Part shown: positions 43,356 to 52,114 of the stretch, one piece after another
Numbering within the stretch: position 1 is the first letter of the stretch
Layout: each line of letters starts with the position of its first letter
Source: RGIG1902 sp034926865
Lineage (GTDB): Bacteria > Bacillota > Clostridia > Oscillospirales > Butyricicoccaceae
DNA length: 64,000 nt
Reading direction: 5' to 3'
Assembly (NCBI GenBank): GCA_034926865.1
Contig: JAYFQP010000004.1
Coordinates: 99,533-163,532 of the forward strand
Made by a program: the position numbers and the translations under genes
The notes under the pieces: generated by a model
Database searches by the model: none
Seen by the model: only the letters and a program-made list of their open reading frames with translations
Told to the model about the DNA's origin: nothing

Positions 43356-45215
43356 CTAATAATCTCTTTTCATATAATATTCAAGCTTTTTAAGCAAACT
43401 GTACTGCTCCGCGGCTTCTCCCTCGAGAGATGTTGTAAGCACACCGTCACTTGTTCTGAACACGCCCGAAAGATTTACAACATCAACATATTCAAGAAGC
43501 TGGCTAGAGGCTTTCATATAAGCGTTTCCACCGTAGCCGCACTCTTTAAACAGCCTGTTCATTAAAAAGCACGGGCTAAAATCTCCGCCATCTCCTTCAA
43601 ATTCTCCGCCGGTTACTTCTTTTGCACTGTCATTGGCCCAAATAAGATAAGGGGTACAATAATAATTGTAAAAGCCATCTTCTGTGCCGCTGTCAAGGCT
43701 GATGTCTGCCTCTTCATAAACAAAAGAATTATCTCCCAGCCACGGGTCATGATCTCCGAAAAATACCACCACCACAGGCTCATCGTCCAACCTGAGGGTT
43801 TCTATAAGATTTTTAATGGACTTGTCAGTAAGATTTATCCCATAAAAATAATTGTTGAGTATATTATAGGCCTCATCGCTGTAACCTGACTTTTCAACGA
43901 ATAGATTGTCCTCATCATAGAGAAAGTCGTCTTCATAAGGCCCATGATTCTGGTAGGTTACAGAAAAATTAAAATACGGTTGACCGCTCTTCTTATTTGA
44001 TTCATACAGCGAAAGAATATCATCAAAAAACTCGCTGTCATGCATAAGAGCATCGCTTTCAACTTCGTAACGGTCTTCAAAAAAGTAATAATTGTCAAAT
44101 CCGAAATAACGGTTTACATTTTTGCGGTTATAAAACCAATCGTACCCTGGATGCCCTCCCTCAACTGTATAACCCTGCTCCGAAAGATAAGAGGCATATG
44201 TCGAAGTTTCGTTGCGATACTCGCTCATATATGTATACCCTGTTATAAATGAGCGCTCTGTATCTATAGTGCCACCGGCAAAAATATTGGTTACAAGCTT
44301 GCCTGTAAGCGCTTCCGCCTGAAGTGTATGAAAATACTCATAAGGATCATTTGAAAAATCTATCGTTTCGAAGATCGAAAAATCATTATATGCCTCCAAC
44401 ATCACCGCTATGATATTGATCTTTTTTTCCTCGGGAATATCATCATTTTCAAAGGAAAGCAAATACTCATAGCTCTCTTCTTTGTCATAACCCTCGGGTG
44501 GTTTTTCTGAAGCATTTTTTGCGCTGTATATAAAAGGGTAGACAAACCCCCTTGAAACATATTGATCACGGTCAGACCAGCAACTCATAAACCAGGCGTT
44601 TCGGCCGATATTCTCGTTTGACGAATAGATGTTGTCATCCAAATATACTCCCGATATCAGCAGCCCGCCGAACGCTGAGAGCAGCAAAAGCAAGCCTACC
44701 CTGACACGCTGAAGCCTGATTCTGCATTTTAAAAACCTCGACGATAGAATAATAGCCGCCGCAAATGCCGCAAGCGTCAGGACAATTGCCACAGAAAGAT
44801 TAATTTCATACTCCGCATACATATTAACGGCTTCAGAGATAAGCCTCAGATCAGCCACCAGCAAAGAATCATTTCTCAGCGTGAGCTTAAAAAAGTTTAC
44901 AAGGCTCATGCCGATTACTATAAAACCTGAGCCCGCAACGGCCGCCCATGCCCTGTTTGTCATCAGATAAAACGCAAAGGTTATAATAATCGGAGGTATA
45001 AGGTTTAACGCCAAAAGCACCGGAGACAAAAAATACGAAAGAAAAACCTCATTCCAATGATTAACTGCAGCCGAGGCGAAATACAGGCTTACAACCCCAA
45101 TTCCCAATCCCCATACAATCAAAGCGCCAATATTTATTATCCAGGCGGCCGTATTTTTACCGCTGATATTCTTTTTTTGCGGGCTCTCAATAAGCCCTGC
45201 CATAGTAAAAATCAT
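43356..45215 (-). CDS. LTA synthase family membrane sulfatase
   Basis: A 619-residue protein with about five N-terminal membrane segments (to residue 190) and an extracellular sulfatase-fold domain of the LtaS family. The nucleophile Thr is in GGTIDTERSFITGYT; the metal-site motif is VVFFGDHDPWLGDN, with further ligands in YQNHGPYEDD. It probably transfers glycerol phosphate groups to a polymer or lipid at the cell surface. The start is weakly supported; a second ATG lies four codons in. A near-consensus promoter lies 60 bases upstream. Confidence 0.88.
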   Translation of the reverse strand: MIFTMAGLIESPQKKNISGKNTAAWIINIGALIVWGLGIGVVSLYFASAAVNHWNEVFLSYFLSPVLLALNLIPPIIITFAFYLMTNRAWAAVAGSGFIVIGMSLVNFFKLTLRNDSLLVADLRLISEAVNMYAEYEINLSVAIVLTLAAFAAAIILSSRFLKCRIRLQRVRVGLLLLLSAFGGLLISGVYLDDNIYSSNENIGRNAWFMSCWSDRDQYVSRGFVYPFIYSAKNASEKPPEGYDKEESYEYLLSFENDDIPEEKKINIIAVMLEAYNDFSIFETIDFSNDPYEYFHTLQAEALTGKLVTNIFAGGTIDTERSFITGYTYMSEYRNETSTYASYLSEQGYTVEGGHPGYDWFYNRKNVNRYFGFDNYYFFEDRYEVESDALMHDSEFFDDILSLYESNKKSGQPYFNFSVTYQNHGPYEDDFLYDEDNLFVEKSGYSDEAYNILNNYFYGINLTDKSIKNLIETLRLDDEPVVVVFFGDHDPWLGDNSFVYEEADISLDSGTEDGFYNYYCTPYLIWANDSAKEVTGGEFEGDGGDFSPCFLMNRLFKECGYGGNAYMKASSQLLEYVDVVNLSGVFRTSDGVLTTSLEGEAAEQYSLLKKLEYYMKRDY

Positions 45216-45275
45216 GTAATTTCTCTTCTTTTCATCTACTTGCAGGTAACAGCCCGTTTAAGGACATATGGTTAT

Positions 45276-45303
45276 ATTATATATGACAAAAAACAAATGT
45301 CAA
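45276..45303 (-). promoter_or_regulatory. Promoter of the LTA-synthase-like gene
   Basis: On the minus strand TTGACA (45298-45303) and TATAAT (45276-45281) with a 16-base spacer. A TGACA/TGTCA inverted repeat overlaps the -35 box. Confidence 0.75.
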
Positions 45304-45434
45304 CAAACCAGATATTAATTTATGCTTAAAAAGTCTTAAAACCCGAATTTCTTTATTTTTTCGCAACTTTTCGATATGTTTGATTTTCTAAGGTTTATTT
45401 AAGGTTATTCCTTTATTATATTATTGTAATCGTT

Positions 45435-45557
45435 CTCTAAATAAGCATCTTCCTAAATCTTCTGAGCCCTTTGCAGCGTGTTTATCACACACTTAATTGC
45501 CTCCTTCCGGCAAGATGCAAAGGGGGGAAAAGCCGCTCGGGCAAGCGGCTTTTTTTA
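45435..45557 (+). ncRNA. Candidate small RNA with an exposed anti-Shine-Dalgarno loop
   Basis: No coding frame, but clear RNA structure. An outer stem CCCTTTGCA/TGCAAAGGG (45467-45475 with 45516-45524) encloses a smaller hairpin TTGCC/GGCAA at 45497-45513. The 7-base loop of that hairpin, TCCTTCC, is complementary to GGAAGGA-type ribosome binding sites. It ends with a terminator, AGCCGCT/AGCGGCT at 45531-45550, and seven T. C-rich loops of this type are used by Gram-positive base-pairing RNAs. The 5' end is a guess and I recognise no named family. Confidence 0.55.
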
Positions 45558-45563
45558 ATATAT

Positions 45564-45594
45564 AAAAAAAGATGGGATATACCCGTCTTTTTTT
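45564..45594. terminator. Second, bidirectional terminator
   Basis: A 13-base-pair stem of A7-GATGGG with CCCGTC-T7 (one wobble), seven bases after the sRNA terminator; it can also end the minus-strand 35-residue gene. Confidence 0.8.
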
Positions 45595-45635
45595 GTTTAG
45601 ACCGTTGTTTAAAAAATGCTGATGTGTAATAGTGC

Positions 45636-45743
45636 TTAAAAAAGATGCAGTATATATTTATTAACTAAAAATGCCACGGCTACGAGAAGTATAACAATAA
45701 TAAAACCTATAGCTCGCTTAATAAAAAAATCTTTCAATTTCAT
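45636..45743 (-). CDS. 35-residue single-span membrane peptide
   Basis: A short frame encoding MKLKDFFIKRAIGFIIVILL, then VAVAFLVNKYILHLF. It has a basic N-terminus, one membrane helix and a short tail. GAGGGTGA lies seven bases ahead of the ATG, better than expected by chance, and a terminator follows. It is 80 bases downstream of selB on the same strand. The shape recalls small regulatory or toxin-like membrane peptides, but that is only resemblance. Confidence 0.55.
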   Translation of the reverse strand: MKLKDFFIKRAIGFIIVILLVAVAFLVNKYILHLF

Positions 45744-45825
45744 AATTACTCACCCTCAACAAATACTATGATTTGCATTTTCCAAGTGCGCTAGAAATTA
45801 TAGTTTACCCGCAATCTTATACATA

Positions 45826-47718
45826 TTACGCCCTGACCCTCGCATCTCCTACCTTTTTGGTCAACCTGCTCTTATCAAAATGCTCAAGCAAAGCCACGGC
45901 ATATTTTCTGGATGTCCCCAGTGCATCGCGGAACTCGCCTAAAGTCATCTGCCCATTTTTCTCTATCAGAGCATATGCGGCTTCCAAAGCTTTTTTATAA
46001 TACTCGGACGAGATAAATATCTGAGTATCAAGCCTTACAAGGCTTCCTGCCGATATCATTGCCTCAAGTACCTGTGATGTACGTTTATCCCCAGATGAAG
46101 CTATCACATCATCTGTAGCGGGAGGGGCAAATCCCGCTTCAAAAAACTGCTCCTCAAGCTTATCCATAAGCTTTTGAATCTCTTCACCAGCTTCTGCCTT
46201 GAAGGAAGATATGGATATAAGCCCTTTAATCTCCTTTATACTGCTCTTTTCAATAAAATAGTCAAGCAGCTGATCTACGCTTGATATTCGAACATTCGGC
46301 AAAAGGCGTGAACGCAGTTCCTCACGCTTTATGCCCGCTTTGAGTGGGTTTGCCTTATGAAAAGCCGTAAGAATTGTAAGCATACTCTTGCGTATCCGCT
46401 TCACATATTCTGAGTCAAGATATATATCCCTGCCGATGGCAACTGCTTTTTCCTCCGCGGCCAAAGTCTTTGCCGACTCATCTGCTTCCTTAAGCGAAAA
46501 AGAACCAAAGCGAGCTATATCAGCAATAGGAGTCCAATCATGGCTGTGATCCCCGATAAGCCTGAGGACTATTGCCTGTCTGTCACCTAATCTTTTGATC
46601 TCCATCCCAGATATGACGTCTGCATCGCTTCTGCGGTGCTTAAAAGGACATGGGTCAAGTATTTCGCCTCCTCCTACAGTTTCAAGCGGAGAATAAAAAC
46701 GGACGACAAAGCGGTCTCCCCGTTTGGCTGTAACGGTCTCCTCAAGTCTCAACTGCGCATAGCAGCTGTCCCCCGGCAAAAGGGATTCTCTGTCCATCAA
46801 AACCACCTTTGCAAGTATCTCTCTGGCCCCGTGATAAAAATGCAGACGACTGTTGTTCTTTATCTCTCTTTCGCTATTTTTAAGCGCAGTCAAATATACG
46901 TCTGCCATCATCGAAGGAGTCATACTATTCGGCGCTGCGGCAACCTCGCCACGCTCGATATCCTCCTTCTTTATTCCCGCAAGGTTTACGGCCACTCTTT
47001 GTCCGCCATAGGCCTCTTTAACGTCATGAGAGTGCACCTGTATACTTCTGGCCCTTGTTATCATGCCCGATGGATACAGCATGATCTCATCGCCCTCTCT
47101 AAGTGTTCCCTCAATAAGCGTTCCTGTTATCACGGTTCCAAACCCGCCAAGGGTGAATACCCTGTCAGCCGGGAGGCGAAATGGGCGTTCAAGATCTTTT
47201 CCCCTTACGCTGGAGGCAAGATCAGCCAGCACCTGCTTGAGGTCTTCAAGGCCCTGCCCCGTGAACGCAGACACCCCAACCATCGGAGAACCCTCAAGAA
47301 ATGTGCCCTTTACATTCTCCGACACATCCTCCTTAACCATCTCTACCCAATCTTCATCTACCGTATCGCATTTAGTGATGACAATAACTCCCTTTGGTAT
47401 GTTCAAAAGAGAAAGTATGCTTAGATGCTCTCTTGTTTGAGGCATGACTCCCTCGTCAGCCGCCACAATGAGCATAGCTATATCAATGCCCCCGGCCCCT
47501 GCCAGCATATTTTTTATAAATTTCTCATGCCCCGGCACATCAACAATACCGGCCGTTATTCCTCCAGGCAGGCTTATGTTGGCGAACCCAAGCTCTATGG
47601 TTATTCCCCGCTTTTTCTCCTCCGCCAGCCTGTCGGTGTCTATCCCTGTCAGGGCCTTTATCAAACAGGTCTTTCCGTGATCGACATGGCCTGCGGTTCC
47701 TATAATGACATGATTCAT
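45826..47718 (-). CDS. selB: Selenocysteine-specific elongation factor SelB
   Basis: A 630-residue translation factor that brings selenocysteyl-tRNA to UGA codons marked by a SECIS hairpin. The GTPase domain opens HVIIGTAGHVDHGKTCL, with DVPGHEKFI and ITKCDTV as further G motifs. Beta-barrel domains follow, and the C-terminal winged helices that hold the SECIS are present by length. The ATG overlaps the selA stop (ATGA), so the pair is coupled. The first codons of a longer frame are inside selA and are rejected. Confidence 0.96.
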   Translation of the reverse strand: MNHVIIGTAGHVDHGKTCLIKALTGIDTDRLAEEKKRGITIELGFANISLPGGITAGIVDVPGHEKFIKNMLAGAGGIDIAMLIVAADEGVMPQTREHLSILSLLNIPKGVIVITKCDTVDEDWVEMVKEDVSENVKGTFLEGSPMVGVSAFTGQGLEDLKQVLADLASSVRGKDLERPFRLPADRVFTLGGFGTVITGTLIEGTLREGDEIMLYPSGMITRARSIQVHSHDVKEAYGGQRVAVNLAGIKKEDIERGEVAAAPNSMTPSMMADVYLTALKNSEREIKNNSRLHFYHGAREILAKVVLMDRESLLPGDSCYAQLRLEETVTAKRGDRFVVRFYSPLETVGGGEILDPCPFKHRRSDADVISGMEIKRLGDRQAIVLRLIGDHSHDWTPIADIARFGSFSLKEADESAKTLAAEEKAVAIGRDIYLDSEYVKRIRKSMLTILTAFHKANPLKAGIKREELRSRLLPNVRISSVDQLLDYFIEKSSIKEIKGLISISSFKAEAGEEIQKLMDKLEEQFFEAGFAPPATDDVIASSGDKRTSQVLEAMISAGSLVRLDTQIFISSEYYKKALEAAYALIEKNGQMTLGEFRDALGTSRKYAVALLEHFDKSRLTKKVGDARVRA

Positions 47719-49097
47719 TGCATTTCCTCGCATATACTCTTAAGCGCCGTTATTATTCTGCGGTCATCCCCTTCAAGCAGAGTCCTCATGTCAAAGATAA
47801 CTTTATCCTTTACGATACGGCATATGATATCGTGCTCACGGCGAAGCTTTTCCTCAAGAGCAGCGGCAGAAAGCCCCTTTACTTCGATTTGAATAGCTCT
47901 TGTATCAATGAACTCAGAAGGAACTGAGCCCCCGCCTACCTGGCTTTTTTCACGCATAACAGTTATATAAAGCCCATTTATGCCCTTAAAGTGGTTTTTA
48001 AGTCGCTTTGCATGAGCGTCAAGGGCCTCGATTGGCCGCTTGATCATAGCAATCGTCGGCACATCTTTCTCCCCGGAGCTGTCAAGATAACATCTGAGTG
48101 TCTCCTCAAGCGCAGCAAAAGTCATTTTATCAACCCTAAAGGCTCTTGTAAGAGGATTTTTCTTCATCTGCTCTATATATTGCTTCCGACCCACTATGAT
48201 TCCGGCCTGTGGCCCTCCCAAAAGCTTATCTCCGCTGAAGGAAAGAACGTCCACTCCCGTCTTCATTGCCTCAAGTACCTTAGGCTCGTCGTATATCCCC
48301 GCCGAAGAAAGGTCACAAAGAAGGCCGCTTCCAAGATCATATATAACGGGTATTCCCCGTTCATGACCTATATGACACATATCTTCAAGGCTCACTTCTT
48401 CCGTAAAACCGGTTATTTTAAAGTTGCTTGTATGCACTTTAAGAAAGGCCCCGGTGTTTTCCGTTACCGCATTTATATAATCACTTAAATGCGTCTTATT
48501 GGTCGTTCCTACCTCAACAAGCACCCCGCCGCTCTGCTCCATTATCTCAGGAACTCTGAAAGCTCCCCCAATCTCCACAAGCTCGCCTCTTGAAACTACG
48601 ACTTCACGCCTCCGCGCCATGGTTGAAAGTATAAGAAGAACAGCGGCTGCATTGTTGTTTACAACCATGGCCGCTTCTGCGCCCGTTATGCGGCATAGCA
48701 GCTTTTCTATATGGCTGTAGCGTGAACCGCGGGTACCTTTTTCAATATCATATTCAAGATTAGTATACGACCTTGCCGCAATATATGCCGCCATAGCGGC
48801 TCTTTCGGCAAGAACTGCTCTTCCCAGATTGGTATGAAGAACAACACCTGTGGCGTTTACGACCGAATGGAGATGAGGCGCATATATATCCTCAAGCCGC
48901 TTTTCCACAGCTGCTGCAGCCGCTTCAAAAGACACTTCACAGTCTTCTCCGCGAAGTAATGTTTTTCTCATTATATCTATCTGCTCTCTGGCACAGCTTG
49001 TAACTATCTCCTTGCCGAAGCTATCCCAGAGCCCTTCAAGCCTGCCCACCAGCTCGTCTATCTTCGGCAGGCTCCTGAGCTTACTTTTATTATCCAT
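47715..49097 (-). CDS. selA: L-seryl-tRNA(Sec) selenium transferase
   Basis: A 460-residue PLP enzyme converting seryl-tRNA(Sec) to selenocysteyl-tRNA(Sec) with selenophosphate. The N-terminal tRNA-binding region is followed by NATGVVLHTNLGRAVL, and the PLP-lysine is in LSFSGDKLLGGPQAG. I start at MDNKSKLRSLP (49097), nine bases after GAGG; about 19 open codons before it lack similarity. selA-selB accounts for the UGA-containing gene at 16.4 kb. selD and tRNA-Sec are not in the window. Confidence 0.96.
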   Translation of the reverse strand: MDNKSKLRSLPKIDELVGRLEGLWDSFGKEIVTSCAREQIDIMRKTLLRGEDCEVSFEAAAAAVEKRLEDIYAPHLHSVVNATGVVLHTNLGRAVLAERAAMAAYIAARSYTNLEYDIEKGTRGSRYSHIEKLLCRITGAEAAMVVNNNAAAVLLILSTMARRREVVVSRGELVEIGGAFRVPEIMEQSGGVLVEVGTTNKTHLSDYINAVTENTGAFLKVHTSNFKITGFTEEVSLEDMCHIGHERGIPVIYDLGSGLLCDLSSAGIYDEPKVLEAMKTGVDVLSFSGDKLLGGPQAGIIVGRKQYIEQMKKNPLTRAFRVDKMTFAALEETLRCYLDSSGEKDVPTIAMIKRPIEALDAHAKRLKNHFKGINGLYITVMREKSQVGGGSVPSEFIDTRAIQIEVKGLSAAALEEKLRREHDIICRIVKDKVIFDMRTLLEGDDRRIITALKSICEEMQ

Positions 49098-49266
49098 GAT
49101 GATCATCCTCTTTAAAGCCTGAGCAGCGCCCTGGCATAGTATTATTAAGTCCATAACAAGAGTATATTATATTTCCCCTCGCTGGGCAAGGATAAACTCT
49201 TCGCCTATTAATGATACAAAAACCGCCTGCAGTCATTTTAACCATCTTTTTTTAATAATAAAATAA

Positions 49267-49306
49267 AAAGCTTCCCACAGACGCAGCACGTCTATGCGGA
49301 AGCTTT
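49267..49306. terminator. Hairpin between the diguanylate cyclase gene and selA
   Basis: AAAGCTTCC pairs with GGAAGCTTT, with an inner GACG/CGTC stem and loop CAGCA; a T-rich run follows on the minus strand. It separates the cyclase transcript from selA. Confidence 0.75.
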
Positions 49307-49383
49307 AAGCGCTCCTTATAATTGCGGTTTCCTTACCGCTATCCATCAGGGTCCGTACAGGCACCCTGTTTTGCGTTATGATC

Positions 49384-50913
49384 TCATATTACCGTTACGC
49401 AGTTGCGTCCCCGATTCTTTGACTGATATAGCGCCCTGTCCGCTTTACTCATCATGCTTTCAAGCTCCTGTCCGGGTTTCTTTTTTGTCATTCCTATGCT
49501 CACCGTAACATGAAACCGATTTCCATAATAGTTATACTCATGCTGCTCCGCATTATGAAGAAGCGCATTTACCACTTCTTCCACCTTATTGTCGTCAAAG
49601 CCTGCTAACAAAACGGCAAATTCCTCTCCCCCAAGCCTTGCAACAAGACAGGCTGAATCAAAATGATTTCTAAGTACCTGCGCAAAATCTCTTATTGTCA
49701 AGTCACCTATCGGGTGTCCATATGTATCGTTCACATTCTTGAAATGATCAAGATCCATCATCAGCAGATGCAAGGAGACCCCTCTCTTTTCGGCATCTTG
49801 TACCCATTCTTTTCCTGTCTGAATAAACGCCCTGCGGTTACTAAGTACGCTCAATTCATCGGTCATTGCCTGCTTTTTTAATTCTTCATTGAGTTTATAT
49901 GTTTCTGTTACATCGCGAATAGTCTTTATCCGCCCAAGCAGACTGTTATGATCATCTATATTTTCCGTAGTAATATCATAATAACGCTCTTCATTGTCGA
50001 CCTTAAGCTTTACGATCGAGGCCTGATCCGCTTCAAGACTTCTGAGGATATCTTTTTGCCCGCTCAATAATACTGACATATATCTGTTTTCCAGTTGTAT
50101 GTTCATCTTTTTAAAAAGATATCCTGCGCTGCTATTGTAATCAAGCACTAGATTTTTTCGATTTATGATCAAAATAGCATCTCGGCTAGCCTCGAACACC
50201 TTGCTTCTTGCAATCGACTTTGTCTCAAGAAGATCATATTTAGATATGGCAAGTATAACCATCGCGCATGTTATGGGTAAACACAGGGCCATATAATCTA
50301 TTGGAAGACCAAAAGGATGTATCTGTGAAAACCCAAGCCCTGATACCGCAAAAAGCGAAGACGCCACAATCAAAAATATTTTCCCGGATATCCTTTCCCC
50401 TCGCCTGACCGAATCAACTATAAAAAGCCCCATGGCCATAAATATCATAAGAGACGAGTGACCCATCTGTACATACATCCAAGGCCCACTGTTTTTTACA
50501 AAAAGAAGGCCTCCCAAAGCATTTATAAAATATGAAGATGCAAAATAAAGATGATGATACGGATTTGTCATTCTTAGTATCAGCGTAACAAAGGGGATAA
50601 TAAAGATGGCGAAGAAATATAATTTCTTATGCCTATTATAACAACCTATATACATAAGGGCTGTCTTAAGCCATAGGGCAGAAACAAAGGGTATCCCTAT
50701 ATACTCTATCCTGTTCCAGAATATTATTTGATCTGAGCTTTGAGAGCTTAGTTCCATGATGTAGCCAAGTATATAAAAGCATACTGCGATGCAAAGCATT
50801 ATCGCAGCCCTTGTATAGTCAGCATTATTGAGCGTTCTTATTCGAACTGCAAATATCACAACAAGAACAGTTACAGTAAACAGATATAATTGTATCAGAT
50901 TAATAAAAAGCAT
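49384..50913 (-). CDS. Membrane-bound diguanylate cyclase (7TM-PAS-GGDEF)
   Basis: A 509-residue three-part protein. The first about 210 residues hold seven membrane helices of the histidine-kinase-N 7TM type (WNRIEYIGIPFVSALWL). A PAS-like segment follows (DAILIINRKNLVLDYN), then a GGDEF domain with active site RLGGEEFAVLLAG. It should make cyclic di-GMP from two GTP at the membrane. The RxxD inhibitory site is not seen (DSAC at that place). I start at MLFINLIQLY, six bases after GGAGAGG. Confidence 0.9.
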   Translation of the reverse strand: MLFINLIQLYLFTVTVLVVIFAVRIRTLNNADYTRAAIMLCIAVCFYILGYIMELSSQSSDQIIFWNRIEYIGIPFVSALWLKTALMYIGCYNRHKKLYFFAIFIIPFVTLILRMTNPYHHLYFASSYFINALGGLLFVKNSGPWMYVQMGHSSLMIFMAMGLFIVDSVRRGERISGKIFLIVASSLFAVSGLGFSQIHPFGLPIDYMALCLPITCAMVILAISKYDLLETKSIARSKVFEASRDAILIINRKNLVLDYNSSAGYLFKKMNIQLENRYMSVLLSGQKDILRSLEADQASIVKLKVDNEERYYDITTENIDDHNSLLGRIKTIRDVTETYKLNEELKKQAMTDELSVLSNRRAFIQTGKEWVQDAEKRGVSLHLLMMDLDHFKNVNDTYGHPIGDLTIRDFAQVLRNHFDSACLVARLGGEEFAVLLAGFDDNKVEEVVNALLHNAEQHEYNYYGNRFHVTVSIGMTKKKPGQELESMMSKADRALYQSKNRGRNCVTVI

Positions 50914-51710
50914 AAAACGCCTCTCCAGATCTTGGGCCTTGTAGTAGATCTTTGCTAAAGAGCACAAAGGCGTTTTTCGTATTCTTCGTGCTTCCTCAGG
51001 AACTTTCGAATATACAATATAATAACAGTTCTCAGCTCATAAAGCGTTGTATGTAATACATCTTATATCCAACGTTTCTGCCTCGGCCGCTATCAGTTGT
51101 TTTAATTTAGATTATACCATATGAAATACACCCTTAAAACCAAATCACTCGCAAACGGCTATATGTCTTCTTGAAAATAGTGATGCCGCAAGGCGCTATC
51201 CACAGCCCATCTTGATTTCTTTTTAATATTCAATCAAGCTTTACCTCTATCTTAACCTTTTTTACTCATAGAACTCCTTTATTTTTTGAAACATATTATG
51301 TCTCCGCATTACTTGCTTAACATGCAAAGACATCGTCATCTGTGTTTAGTCTATGGCCTTTATTGTTTATAGTGTACATTATATTACATGATATTTGTGC
51401 ATGCAATACAAACATACAAAAACACAGATGATAAATTTTTAACCATCTTACAAAAGATTATCACAAACGAGAAGCGTATAGATAAAAAAGTATCATTGCC
51501 TTATGCACTTAGATACCACCTATAACATTATTTTGGTAAAGTAAGGTGGGGAAGTTTATTTTCAAGGATAAACAACTTTTCTGATTGCCGTAGCTTATAG
51601 GATAATGAAATCTGTCTTACTAACTATTCTATTTCAAAGCGGATAATCCATTGAACCCTTTAAGCTCCCATGCAAAACAAAAAGCCTGCCCTCTCAGGCA
51701 GGTTTTTCGT
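50914..51710. other. Long gene-free stretch: structured cyclase leader and AT-rich DNA
   Basis: Nearly 800 bases. The cyclase promoter is TGGTATAAT on the minus strand (-10 at 51111-51116, extended type), giving a leader of about 190 bases. In it AAAACGCC (copy 50969-50976) can pair with GGCGTTTT just before the start (50914-50921), with AGATCT/AGATCT (50927-50951) inside, close to the ribosome binding site. I tested the leader by eye for cyclic-di-GMP riboswitch cores and saw none. 51200-51650 shows only AT-rich DNA, plus the ferredoxin terminator at its end. Confidence 0.5.
51679..51707 (-). terminator. Ferredoxin gene terminator
   Basis: CCTGCC/GGCAGG stem extended by A/T pairs around a CTCTCA loop, four bases after the stop. 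Confidence 0.85.
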
Positions 51711-51911
51711 TTATTCCCCGGGACTATTTTCAACTGTTATTACCGAAACAGGACATCCCTCCTGCGCTTCAACGGCACTGCCCTCAGCATCCTTCGGGAC
51801 AGTCTCGCTAATAACCTCAGCAAGGCCGTCATCATCCATGCCGAAAACCTCGGGACATGTCTGTGCGCAGAGTCTACAGCCTATACAGCCACTGTCAATT
51901 TTTGCTTTCAT
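51711..51911 (-). CDS. [4Fe-4S] ferredoxin
   Basis: A 66-residue single-cluster ferredoxin. The cluster ligands are CIGCRLCAQTCP in the N-terminal third and the distant Cys in EGCPVSVITVE. An acidic middle (GMDDDGLAEV) is typical. It carries low-potential electrons in the cytoplasm. AGAAGGAG lies before the ATG and a terminator follows, so it is a single-gene unit. Its partner cannot be inferred. Confidence 0.92.
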   Translation of the reverse strand: MKAKIDSGCIGCRLCAQTCPEVFGMDDDGLAEVISETVPKDAEGSAVEAQEGCPVSVITVENSPGE

Positions 51912-52114
51912 AATCGACTTCTCCTTCTTAAGCTATCAATTTGTAATAATACCGCTTTTACCGTCATTTCAGCCTTCTTGGGCAATACACCACAAATCAC
52001 TCCGGCAGTTGTATAATACCACAGTTGGAGGCAATAATCTGTAACAAACGTTACGCTTTTCTAAGTTTTTCCTGTTATTGCCTATATATTCTTAAGAAAG
52101 CGGGCGTCTTATCA

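Larger units (their letters stand above)
45216..45635. other. Gene-free stretch with promoter and candidate small RNA
   Basis: About 420 bases holding the LTA-synthase-like promoter, the candidate sRNA and a second terminator, listed separately. The stretch 45304-45430 is plain AT-rich sequence where the sRNA promoter should lie; TATTAT at 45414 and TATATT at 45417 are possible -10 boxes without a good -35. Confidence 0.6.

Noticed and set aside
51120..51240. Possible riboswitch upstream of the diguanylate cyclase (paired ATCACT/AGTGAT and GCCG/CGGC blocks)
   Set aside because: It lies upstream of the likely promoter and lacks the conserved cores of cyclic-di-GMP-I and -II riboswitches.
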